64,000 bases of DNA from Microbacterium sp. TPD7012 (GTDB lineage: Bacteria > Actinomycetota > Actinomycetes > Actinomycetales > Microbacteriaceae): positions 278,797-342,796 of the forward strand of contig NZ_QDFV01000005.1 of NCBI RefSeq assembly GCF_003075395.1, read 5' to 3'. Shown here one piece after another: positions 51,331 to 59,098 of the stretch. Under the pieces are notes generated by a model that saw nothing but the letters and a program-made list of their open reading frames with translations, made no database searches and was not told the origin of the DNA. How positions within the stretch are numbered: the first letter of the stretch is position 1; each line of letters opens with the position of its first letter. Made by a program: the position numbers and the translations under genes.

Positions 51331-52359
51331 CTACTGAACCCACGATAGTTGGATCGGATCGGCGGCGAAGTCGACCTGCGGCCACAGCAGATAGCTTTGC
51401 GACGTGTACTCCCACTGGTCATCGCCGTCTTGTGACCTGAAGGTCAAGTCCACGCTCAGGCCCTGTGCGACGCGTACGGTCGTGAGTTCTCCGTGCAGCA
51501 GGATGACCGGCAGGTTTCCGAGGGCCGCCTGGTCCTCGGGCGCGAGTGTCCGTTGCGCGGACCCTTCGGTAAAAGTCCCGCGAACCTTCGCCAGGTCCAC
51601 ACCGATGCCGCAAGGGGTCGAAGTTCCGGTCATCGCGAGGCATTCTCCGAGAGACGTACTGACCAGTTCAGCGAAGGTCTTCACCCCTTTCTCGGAGAGA
51701 ACCACCTTTGTCTGTTGCATTTGCGTGACGTCTGCGTCAGACGTGAGGGTGAATTCGGTGTCCCCGTAGAACGCGAAATAGTCTGAGCCGAGCGAAATCT
51801 GGTACCTCCCCGGGAAGACGACCGTGTCTCCCTCCGGAAGCGGAGTCCCGTTGATCTGCACGCTCGCCCCAGTGAAGCCTCCGTACGCGGGCACTGCGGT
51901 CAAAGCGTCTGTGATCAGCCAGCCCTCACCGTTCCGCTTCACATCGAACGTTCTGCTGACATCGGTGTCCCCGACGCTGAACGCTGCCATGATCACGCCG
52001 TTTTCGTTTGCGACGTCGATTGTGCGGATAGGTGCGAGTTCGAGAGACGCGTCCAGGACCTCTTGAGTGAGAAGCGATGCATCCGCTTCCGTGTGAACGA
52101 GGCTCTTAAGCGTCTTGAGGTCTCCGTCAGCGAGAGCAGCCAGGAACTGCTCGACGGCTCGCACCGGCGCGTTTTGGTTGTAGCTCCAGATAGCAACGGC
52201 CGCACTTGCCCCGCCTAACAAGAGGAGGACGGCTGCGGCGCCGATGATGCGCCCCCGGTAGCTACGACGCGGGGGCTTTGACACATTTTCGACCGCGAGC
52301 GGAGTCGGTGGATGCTGGATGAGCAACTCGCCTCGGCCTTCGGGCTCAGATGACTCCAT
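51331..52359 (-). CDS. Membrane-anchored hypothetical protein
   Basis: A 342-aa protein: a ~45-residue Pro/Glu-rich cytosolic head, one membrane helix (IIGAAAVLLLLGGASAAVAIW) and a ~270-residue outer part. The outer part starts with a helical NTF2-like stretch (APVRAVEQFLAALADGDLKTLKSLV) and continues beta-rich (GRYQISLGSDYFAFYGDTEFTL), similar in order to TcaA-like envelope proteins. A ribosome site AGGAAGG precedes ATG 52359. Two Cys (CLAMTGTSTPC) could form a disulfide. Function unknown. Confidence 0.6.
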   Translation of the reverse strand: MESSEPEGRGELLIQHPPTPLAVENVSKPPRRSYRGRIIGAAAVLLLLGGASAAVAIWSYNQNAPVRAVEQFLAALADGDLKTLKSLVHTEADASLLTQEVLDASLELAPIRTIDVANENGVIMAAFSVGDTDVSRTFDVKRNGEGWLITDALTAVPAYGGFTGASVQINGTPLPEGDTVVFPGRYQISLGSDYFAFYGDTEFTLTSDADVTQMQQTKVVLSEKGVKTFAELVSTSLGECLAMTGTSTPCGIGVDLAKVRGTFTEGSAQRTLAPEDQAALGNLPVILLHGELTTVRVAQGLSVDLTFRSQDGDDQWEYTSQSYLLWPQVDFAADPIQLSWVQ

Positions 52360-52396
52360 CACCTTGTCCTTCCTGAAGTTCGCCGTTGCGGATCTC

Positions 52397-52768
52397 TTAG
52401 ACACTGACTTCACGCCCGAGTACGAGTACGAGACCGTGATCCTGATGGCGAGGGGGTAGCGGGTGGACAGCCCCGGGCCTGCGAGTCATCGTGATGTGCA
52501 ACATCCGGGTTACTCCGGTCACCAGTAGCACGAGCGGCAATGCCGAGATGGCGACCGCCGGCAAGATCCAGTTGCCGAAGAAGCAACCGCACAGGCTGAG
52601 CATCACCGCGACGAGCCAGCCGGCTGTGGCGAGCCCCCCACTGCTAGCGCTTGAGAGCGCGAATGCGATCGCTGCAAAACCTGCACTCGCGAAGGCCGCG
52701 ATCACTCCCACGTGCGCAAGCAGGCCGAACATTTCACTGAGGTCACGCACGAGTGCCGCGGAGCCCAT
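52397..52768 (-). CDS. Small multi-pass membrane protein, paralogue C
   Basis: A 123-aa protein. The core (SSGGLATAGWLVAVMLSLCG, GNWILPAVAISALPLVLLVTG) matches paralogues A and B; the first helix diverges and the C-terminal ~30 residues are a Pro/His/Arg-rich tail absent from the others. GGAAGAAGAACC precedes ATG 52768, as in A and B. Two hairpins lie upstream, one a perfect 20-bp stem. Confidence 0.7.
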   Translation of the reverse strand: MGSAALVRDLSEMFGLLAHVGVIAAFASAGFAAIAFALSSASSGGLATAGWLVAVMLSLCGCFFGNWILPAVAISALPLVLLVTGVTRMLHITMTRRPGAVHPLPPRHQDHGLVLVLGREVSV

Positions 52769-53295
52769 GGTTCTTCTTCCTTGTGTGCCCTTGAATTCTC
52801 GGGATATGGAGGTGAGGGGGTGCCTCACCTCCATATCCCGAGCCATTCCGGGGGGCGCTAAGTGGAGGCAGGCGCCTCCAATTAGTAGACGGCTTTAGCT
52901 CAGCTACGTCACGCGGGATACCCATACCTGCAGGCGAAGACGCGGAACTGGAGACTTTCTGAAGCGGGACGTCACATTCCGCCGCCGTAACAGGTGGCCG
53001 ATTCGTAGGTCTGCCCATAGCGGCGTTAATGAGGCGCTTGCATCGGCGATCCGGTCTGACACGAGTTCCCTGATGCGACGATCACCGGAAACGATCGTTT
53101 GTGGCAGGCCAACCGCCTTCGGCGCTCAGACACGCGACACGCCGGCAATCGGCCCACCGAAAACCCCTGCCGAAACAGCAGGCCACCGAAACCTGTGTTG
53201 TACCCTTTCGGCGCGACACCAGGTCGTGGTGATTGTTGGCGTGGAAGATCTTGGTCTGGTGCTGCACGTCAGGTGAGTTTGTTTGATGATCGTAG
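52769..53295. other. Long leader/intergenic region upstream of paralogue C
   Basis: About 530 bases. The part next to paralogue C holds two hairpins (52798-52842 and TGGAGGC/GCCTCCA at 52863-52880). Farther left-reading sequence has short repeats of CCACCGAAAACC type near 53155-53195. Short open frames on both strands lack ribosome sites or family character; I see no gene. Confidence 0.5.
52798..52842 (-). promoter_or_regulatory. Perfect 20-bp leader hairpin of paralogue C
   Basis: Arms 52798-52817 and 52823-52842 are exact reverse complements (starting CTCGGGATATGG) with a 5-base loop. The stem ends 30 bases before the start codon, leaving the ribosome site free. It is too far (about 450 bases) from the preceding leftward gene to be its terminator. 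Confidence 0.7.
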
Positions 53296-53796
53296 TCAGG
53301 CGCGGTTTCGAACGCCTCGCCTCACCAGGGGCCGGATGGCTGCCGCCGTCATCAGTATGAGGGCTGCTGCCGCTGATGAATATAGGATCCAGGCGTTGGA
53401 CGCGACTCCACCCGGGCTAGTTGTGATGGCGGCGATGATCGCAAGTATCACGGTCACGACGGTGATTGCGAAGATCCAGGTCTCAGCGTGTGCGGTCGTC
53501 TCGATGGGGCGAGCGGTCGCCCGAATGGCGGCCACGATCGCCATTGCTGCGGAAAGCAGAAGCCCCCCAATGGTGGCGAGCGTCATCGCCCAGCCGAACA
53601 CTACGACGGCTGTACTACGTGCTCCACAGGTCACGAGGAGTGGCGCGAACGTGTACGAGAAGTCAGCCGTGCAGTGCAGGTCGCGGGTTTGACTCCAAGA
53701 CGCCACCGAGACAATCAGTGGGATGATGACGCTGACGCTGAGCGCCGCCCATCCGATAGAGATGGGCGGCCTCCAACGGTTCTGGTTTTTTTCCAT
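53296..53796 (-). CDS. Four-helix membrane protein
   Basis: A 166-aa protein with helices at about 14-32 (IGWAALSVSVIIPLIVSV), 62-90 (VVVFGWAMTLATIGGLLLSAAMAIVAAIR), 103-120 and 133-152, and a basic C-terminus (RPLVRRGVRNRA). Two Cys sit in the outer loop (DLHCTADFSYTFAPLLVTCG). ATG 53796 follows a TTG at 53799. No family recognised; leftward, upstream of paralogue C. Confidence 0.55.
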   Translation of the reverse strand: MEKNQNRWRPPISIGWAALSVSVIIPLIVSVASWSQTRDLHCTADFSYTFAPLLVTCGARSTAVVVFGWAMTLATIGGLLLSAAMAIVAAIRATARPIETTAHAETWIFAITVVTVILAIIAAITTSPGGVASNAWILYSSAAAALILMTAAAIRPLVRRGVRNRA

Positions 53797-53799
53797 CAA

Positions 53800-54143
53800 T
53801 CAATTGTGGAGCAGTCCCAAGGGAGCGCAGGGTCGTTTCCGAAGTTGCCTGAGTACTAAGAAATTCGGAGCCATACCTGGAGAGTCCGATGATGGCGCGT
53901 TGTTCAACGCCATCCGATTTGAGGTTGGTCCCGGCCCAGGATCGTTTTCCGGCGTTACGCCCATGCAGTCCATGAATGGCATCGAGGGGAACGACTCGCA
54001 CCACGAGCGGCTTACCGGCTGCACGATCGCGCCGAGCACGCTCTGTGCGTCGTTCCCTTTGAGCGGGTACAGGTAGAGGTTCAGGGCCCCACCGCGAGAA
54101 TCACCGCCCCGCCGCACGCTGCTCCGGCCAACCTCTTATTCAT
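53800..54143 (-). pseudogene. Probable frameshifted secreted protein gene
   Basis: ATG 54143 has an excellent site (GGAGGAGAT) and opens a signal-like frame MNKRLAGAACGGAVILAVGP, which stops after 20 codons. The next frame continues with NLYLYPLKGNDAQSVLGAIVQ, SFPSMPFMDCMGVTPEND and runs to 53800 with GC3 higher than the alternatives in its first half. A single-base shift at about 54083 would join them. Either a decayed gene or a sequencing error. Confidence 0.4.
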
Positions 54144-54627
54144 ATCTCCTCCGATTCGAGAAACTACCCCCGTCCGAGTACTGCCAACGAGCTGATCGCT
54201 GGTCAAGCATTCTTCGTCGCCGTATCGCCACGGCGCTCATCCGGCGGTCGCACGCTATCGCTTCATGGTCTCGCGTGTGTCCGTTAGGGGATCGGTCCAT
54301 GAGACACGCGGCAGGCGCTGTCGGATGCCCGCGATATCTTGAATTGTCCGTCTCACGGAAGGTGTTCGCCCTCCGTCTCATGGACGGTCACCTCAACGAG
54401 AAGCGAACGTGGGCGACCGCGATGCGTCGAAAGAAGCATCCGCAGCGGAGTTGCCCTCGTCCCAGTCGAACCTGATCGATCGGCGCCGCCTTGATAGCGC
54501 TCGTCGTCGTGGCGACGATCGACCACTACGACGAGTACCCGCCGCCCGGAGCACGGACCCTCGTGTCGGAGTCCAGCGTGATTCACGTCAGGACACGGGA
54601 GCGACGACGCGGATCCAGCGACCGCCG
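54144..54627. other. Intergenic right edge of the accessory block
   Basis: About 480 bases without a supported gene. Composition becomes GC-rich and core-like from about 54450. No tRNA, repeat or integrase site was recognised. Confidence 0.4.
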
Positions 54628-55212
54628 TCAGAGCGCGGCCGGCTCCTGCACGGACCGACGGGCGGGGAACGCCCGCGGATATGCCCGCTGCAGCGCGACG
54701 ACGACCAGCGTGGCCGCCGCCACCTTGATGAGATCTCCGGGGAGGAACGCCAGGCTCGATACGGCGGTGGGAACGAGGGGCACGCCGGTCACGAGTGCCT
54801 GCACCGGGATCCCGAGGGCGTAGACGACGAGGACGCCGCCGATCAGAGAGGCCGCAGCGGCCCGCCACCACGTCACGCGTCCCGTCCGCATCAGCAGGCC
54901 GATCACGACCACGCCCGCGATCCAGCCGAGGAGGTATCCGGCGCTGGGGCCGACGAACACCCCGAGGCCGCCGCGCCCACCGGCCAGCACCGGGAGTCCG
55001 AGTGCGGCGAGCGCCAGGACGAGGATGACGGCGAGAGGCGCGACCCGCGGCCCGAGCACGAGCCCGGCGAGCATGACCCCGAGCGTCTGCGCGGTGATCG
55101 GCACGCCGCCGGGCAGCGGCACGATGACCGTGCCGAGCACGACGATCAGCGCGGAGAACACCGCGATGCGGCCGAGCCCGGCGCTGGAGACGGCGGGGCG
55201 GGAAGTCGACAT
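54628..55212 (-). CDS. bioY: BioY biotin transporter S-component
   Basis: A 194-aa membrane protein with about six helices and BioY motifs: GRIAVFSALIVVLGTVIVPLPGGVPITAQTLGVMLAGLVLG region (about 12-52), GGRGGLGVFVGPSAGYLLGW and LAFLPGDLIKVAAATLV. BioY binds biotin and can work alone or with an ECF module (ATPase and T-component), not encoded here. AGGAGG lies before the ATG. Two BioQ-like boxes directly upstream suggest biotin-responsive repression. Confidence 0.9.
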   Translation of the reverse strand: MSTSRPAVSSAGLGRIAVFSALIVVLGTVIVPLPGGVPITAQTLGVMLAGLVLGPRVAPLAVILVLALAALGLPVLAGGRGGLGVFVGPSAGYLLGWIAGVVVIGLLMRTGRVTWWRAAAASLIGGVLVVYALGIPVQALVTGVPLVPTAVSSLAFLPGDLIKVAAATLVVVALQRAYPRAFPARRSVQEPAAL

Positions 55213-55221
55213 GAATCCTCC

Positions 55222-55249
55222 TGAACACTGTTCACCTGAACGGTGTTCA
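55222..55249. promoter_or_regulatory. Two BioQ-like operator boxes between bioY and the ligase gene
   Basis: TGAAC-ACT-GTTCA (55222-55234) and TGAAC-GGT-GTTCA (55237-55249) are two perfect 13-bp dyads 2 bases apart. They resemble the TGAAC-N3-G(T)T(A/C) pattern known for BioQ in Corynebacteriales. TACAGT (55251-55256) is a likely rightward -10. The boxes could control both divergent transcripts. Confidence 0.75.
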
Positions 55250-56787
55250 CTACAGTAGAGGCGTCGTCCACGTCCTGCAAACCCGTCCGAGGAGCGATCA
55301 CGTCCATCACGCCCGCGCTTCGTCGCCTCGCCGCCGAAGACCCCACCCGTTCCGCGATCGTCGACGAAGGCGACCGCCTGACGTACGGCGACCTGTACGC
55401 GGAGTCGCGGCGGATCTCGGCGGCCCTCGACCGCCTGCTTCCGGCGTCTGCGGTCGACTCGGAACCTCCGATCGTCGCCGTCTGCCTGCGCACGGCGTTC
55501 GACACCGCGCGGATGGTCGTGGCGGTGGAGGCGGGCGACCGCATCCTCACCGTCATCGACGCGCACTGGCCGGTCCCGCTGCAGACGCAGCAGCTCGCCA
55601 CGACCCGGGCGAGCGCGATCGTCACGGACGCACCCGCCCTGCGGGGTGCGCTGCGTGCCGCGGAGTGGCCGGGACTCGTCCTCGGACTCGCCGACCTGGA
55701 GTGCGCAGACCTGGACCTCATCGAGGCGGTGCCGGCCGACCCGACGCCGATCGCCGAAGACGCGCCGTTCCTCCTGCTGACCTCATCGGGGACGACGGGA
55801 ACGCCGAAGGTCTTCCTGAAGACGCGGGCCCAGTACGCGGCGAACATCGACGTCTCCCGCCGCCACCTGGGCACAGCGGACGACATCGCCACCTTCGCTC
55901 CCGGGCCGATGTCGTACAGCCTGACCCTCTACGCACTGTTCGAGGTTCTCGCCACCGGCGGTCGGCTGCATGTCGCCGACCGTCTGGATGACCTCTGGCT
56001 CACCTCCCGCGTGCACGATGAGGGCATCACCCGCCTGGTCACCGTTCCCGCGGCGCTGCACGCTCTCGCCGACGCCGCGACACGCGCCCCCGGACGCTAC
56101 GACGGCATCGAGCTGATCGTCACCGGCGGCGCCGCACTCTCGGCGGACGCGCGAACCCGGATCACCGCGGCGCTCCCGCGCGCCCGCGCGATCGGCTACT
56201 TCGGCACCGGTGAGCTCGGTTTCATCGGCGACGACCGTGCGGGTGGGGAGATGATCCGTCTCTATCCGCAGGTGCAGGCGCAGGTGCGCGACGATCACGG
56301 CGCGGTGCTGCCACCCGGCGCGTTCGGCACTCTGTGGGTGCGCTCACGCTCGTGCTCGACCGGATACCTTCCCGGCACGACGACGACGTCGTTGACGGAT
56401 GCCGACGGCTGGGCGAGCGTGCACGATCAGGGGCGGCTTCGGGATCGGGAGTTCACCTTCGTCGGAAGGCGCGGCGACGTCGTCACCACGGGAGGATACA
56501 CGGTCGCACTCGACGAGGTGGAGCGCGCGTTCGACGGCATGCCCGACCTCGGTGCAGCGTGCGCGATCGCCGAGATCCGGCCTACTCTCGGCGTGCGCAT
56601 CGCGCTGGTCGTCGAAGGAGAGGGGCCGCCTCCGGCGGAGTTGCGCGCCTGGGCGAAGGGCCGGCTCGCACCGGCATCCGTTCCTCGTCGCTGGTACTCC
56701 CTGCCGGAGCTTCCGCGCACCTCGGGTGGCAAGATCCGCCGCGCCGCCGTCGCCGAGCTCATCGCCGTCGGGCAGGGTCGGGCATGA
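55243..56787 (+). CDS. Class I adenylate-forming enzyme (acyl-CoA/acyl-acid ligase type)
   Basis: An AMP-binding enzyme of about 500 aa. The P-loop-like motif LLTSSGTTGTPKVFL, the A5-type YFGTGELGFIG, and the hinge-region GWASVHDQGRLRD plus the C-terminal Lys in TSGGKIRR are all present. It should activate a carboxylic acid as acyl-AMP and pass it to CoA or a carrier. GTG 55243 is the only canonical in-frame start but lies inside the BioQ-like box; GAGGAG at 55289-55294 points to an unusual start near 55300-55306. It overlaps the ketosynthase gene by 4 bases. Confidence 0.85.
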   Translation: MFTTVEASSTSCKPVRGAITSITPALRRLAAEDPTRSAIVDEGDRLTYGDLYAESRRISAALDRLLPASAVDSEPPIVAVCLRTAFDTARMVVAVEAGDRILTVIDAHWPVPLQTQQLATTRASAIVTDAPALRGALRAAEWPGLVLGLADLECADLDLIEAVPADPTPIAEDAPFLLLTSSGTTGTPKVFLKTRAQYAANIDVSRRHLGTADDIATFAPGPMSYSLTLYALFEVLATGGRLHVADRLDDLWLTSRVHDEGITRLVTVPAALHALADAATRAPGRYDGIELIVTGGAALSADARTRITAALPRARAIGYFGTGELGFIGDDRAGGEMIRLYPQVQAQVRDDHGAVLPPGAFGTLWVRSRSCSTGYLPGTTTTSLTDADGWASVHDQGRLRDREFTFVGRRGDVVTTGGYTVALDEVERAFDGMPDLGAACAIAEIRPTLGVRIALVVEGEGPPPAELRAWAKGRLAPASVPRRWYSLPELPRTSGGKIRRAAVAELIAVGQGRA

Positions 56788-58034
56788 ACCCGAAGAGGTC
56801 CGCGGTCGTGACGGGCGTCGGCGCCGTCACTCCCAGCGGCCTGACGGCCCCGGCCCTGTGGGCGTCCGTGCGGGCCGGACGCAGCGGGATCACGCGCCTT
56901 CCCCCGGAGCTCTCCAGCTCCGGGCCGGTGCAGGTCGGCGGAGTCATCCGCGGGTTCACGGCTCCCGGAGACCTCCCGACCCCGCTCATCCGCCACCTCA
57001 CTCCGATGCAGCAGTGGGCGATCGCCGCGGCCGATGAGGCGATGACGTCTGCGGGCGCGACGCAGGGCCCCGACCTGCCGTGGGGCCCGCACGCGGTGCA
57101 GGTGATCGTCGCGACGGGTTCGGGACCGGTCGACGCTGTCCTGCACGCGGATGCGGCTCTGCGTCGACGCGGTCCCCGCGCGGTGCCGCCGGGCCTCTCC
57201 GTCTTCGGAACAGCGGATGCCGTCACCGGCGTGCTGAGCCGACGATACGGACTCCTCGGCCAGACTCACGCGGTCGCCGCGGCCTGCGCGAGCGGTGCCG
57301 TCGCGATCGGAGAGGGCATGCGGCGCATCCGCCACGGATATGCGGACGCCGTGCTGGTCGTCGGGGTGGACGACTGCCTCGGTCCGCTGCACCTCGCGGC
57401 ACACGCGAACCTCCGGTCCGTGGTCACCGGCTTCGCCGACGACCCGGCAGCGGCCTCCCGCCCGTTCGACCGCGCACGCCGCGGCTTCGTCATGTCGCAG
57501 GGCGCGGCCGCGGTGCTGCTCGAGGCCGGCGACCTCGCGGAGGAGCGCGCTGCGCGGCCGGTCGCGACCGTGGCCGGGTTCGGCGCGACCGGCGACGCGC
57601 ACCACGCCACCGCGCCGGACCCTGCGGCGGTCGGTGCGACCAGGGCGATCGAGGACTGCCTCACGGATGCCGGTGTCGCCGCATCCGAGATCGATCACGT
57701 GAACACGCACGGCACGGGCACGGTGCTCGGCGACGACGCCGAACTCGTCGCGCTGCGGAACGCGCTCGGCCGTCGCGCGCGGGCTGTCCCGCTCACGGCG
57801 ACGAAGTCCACCACCGGGCACCTGCTCGGCGCGGCCGGCGTCGTCGAGGCCGTCATCGCCGCGATGACCCTGCGCGATCAGTCCCTGCCGCCGACCATCA
57901 ACCTGAGCGATCCCGCCGACGGCTGGGACTTCGTCCGCGACACCGAGCGATCGCATCCGGTCCGCACGATCCTGTCGACCTCGTTCGGCTTCGGCGGTCA
58001 CAACGCGGCTCTGCTGCTCGCCGGCCCTGACTGA
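56784..58034 (+). CDS. Beta-ketoacyl synthase (FabF/BioZ-like)
   Basis: A 416-aa elongating ketosynthase with the Cys-His-His triad: Cys168 (AAACASGAVA), His309 (HVNTHGTGT) and His346 (TKSTTGHLLGAAG). The ATG overlaps the ligase stop (ATGA), so the two enzymes are made together. A lone ligase plus ketosynthase behind biotin-type operators suggests synthesis of a pimeloyl or related biotin precursor, not bulk fatty acids. No acyl carrier protein gene is adjacent. Function beyond the fold is inference. Confidence 0.85.
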   Translation: MNPKRSAVVTGVGAVTPSGLTAPALWASVRAGRSGITRLPPELSSSGPVQVGGVIRGFTAPGDLPTPLIRHLTPMQQWAIAAADEAMTSAGATQGPDLPWGPHAVQVIVATGSGPVDAVLHADAALRRRGPRAVPPGLSVFGTADAVTGVLSRRYGLLGQTHAVAAACASGAVAIGEGMRRIRHGYADAVLVVGVDDCLGPLHLAAHANLRSVVTGFADDPAAASRPFDRARRGFVMSQGAAAVLLEAGDLAEERAARPVATVAGFGATGDAHHATAPDPAAVGATRAIEDCLTDAGVAASEIDHVNTHGTGTVLGDDAELVALRNALGRRARAVPLTATKSTTGHLLGAAGVVEAVIAAMTLRDQSLPPTINLSDPADGWDFVRDTERSHPVRTILSTSFGFGGHNAALLLAGPD

Positions 58035-58060
58035 GCTCGCGCCGCGGAAGAACCGACACG

Positions 58061-59098
58061 CTACGGCACCAGCACGACCTTCCCCCGCTGCCGGCGCTGC
58101 TCGATGGCGTCGTGCGCCGCCGCGGCATCCTCGAGTCGGTACTCGTCGACGGGCGGAACGGTACGGCCTTCCGCCACCGCGGCGAGCGCTCGGGTCTCGA
58201 GCAGCCGCAGGTCCGGCAGGGCTCGTCCGAGCGGAACGGTGACGGTGAGGGAGCGCTCGACGATGTCTCCGGAGTCGAGGCGAAGGACCTCGCCGCTCGA
58301 CCAGCCGATGATCACGACACGGGCCCCGCGGCCGAGTGTCTCGAGCACTGCTCGACCCGTCGCGCCGCCGACGCCGTCCAGCAGGACCGAGGGCTGTCGC
58401 TCGCCGAGGAGCTCGGCCATCCGAGCCGGCCACGACTCGTCGGTCGCGTCCAACGGCACGAGCCTGCCGCCGGCGAGCTTCTCGCCGCGCGCGAGCTGCT
58501 CGACCACGGCGCGCTTCGACTCGCCGCCGTGAAGTGCGACGACCGTGGCCCCGGCCGACAGGGCGAGCTGCGCGAGCTGGCTTCCGAGACCGCCCGATGC
58601 CCCGGGGATGACGACGACGTCTTCCGGCCGGATCTGCGCGGAATCCAGCACGAGCTGAGCCGTGCGTCCGGTGCCGATCGTGGCGACGGCCTGCGGGAAG
58701 GTCACCCCATCGGGGACGCGGTGCAGGGCCTCGACCGGCGCCAGTGCGTATTCGGCGTAGCCGCCGCTGCGGAAGCCCACGTGGGCGACGACCCGCGATC
58801 CGGCGATGGCCGCGTCGACGCCCGGCCCCACGGCATCGACGACACCGGCCACCTCACGCCCGGGCGTCATCGGGAGCTCGGGTCTCGGCATCGACGGCGG
58901 ACCGGCATCCTGTCGGATGGCGGTGTCGACCGCATGCACACCGGCCGCGGCGACAGCGACGCGCACCTCCCCCGCGCCGGGCTCGGGCAACGGCACCTCT
59001 TCGACCTGCAGCACCTCGCTGGCCCCGAACTCACGCTGCACGACCGCCCGCATGCTCCGCGCGCTGGACGAGCCGACGGTCACCGCATCCGCGCTCAT
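58061..59098 (-). CDS. Zinc-free MDR-family quinone oxidoreductase
   Basis: A 345-aa medium-chain reductase. MRAVVQREFGASEVLQVEEVP opens the GroES-like domain, PGREVAGVVDAVGPGVD follows, and the nucleotide-binding motif is PGASGGLGSQLAQLA. The structural-zinc cysteines are absent, as in NADPH:quinone reductases (QOR). It overlaps the MFS gene by 4 bases and is the second gene of that operon, expressed from the MerR-type promoter at 60507-60537. Likely role in quinone or electrophile stress. Confidence 0.85.
   Translation of the reverse strand: MSADAVTVGSSSARSMRAVVQREFGASEVLQVEEVPLPEPGAGEVRVAVAAAGVHAVDTAIRQDAGPPSMPRPELPMTPGREVAGVVDAVGPGVDAAIAGSRVVAHVGFRSGGYAEYALAPVEALHRVPDGVTFPQAVATIGTGRTAQLVLDSAQIRPEDVVVIPGASGGLGSQLAQLALSAGATVVALHGGESKRAVVEQLARGEKLAGGRLVPLDATDESWPARMAELLGERQPSVLLDGVGGATGRAVLETLGRGARVVIIGWSSGEVLRLDSGDIVERSLTVTVPLGRALPDLRLLETRALAAVAEGRTVPPVDEYRLEDAAAAHDAIEQRRQRGKVVLVP

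Larger units (their letters stand above)
37001..54627. other. Accessory gene block (genomic island-like)
   Basis: This ~17.6-kb stretch differs from its flanks: lower and uneven GC, gaps of 300-800 bases, at least three broken genes (37670, 38829, 53800), many small secreted or membrane proteins of unknown family and dedicated-looking regulators. The flanking genes (flavoprotein on the left, bioY on the right) are core-like. No integrase, tRNA target or terminal repeat is visible, so mobility cannot be shown. The autokinase gene at 47695-49179 has core-like GC and may be older. Confidence 0.5.

Noticed and set aside
53082..53692. Frames on both strands between paralogue C and the 53296 gene
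   Set aside because: Neither has a ribosome site or family-like sequence, and one overlaps the well-supported membrane gene.
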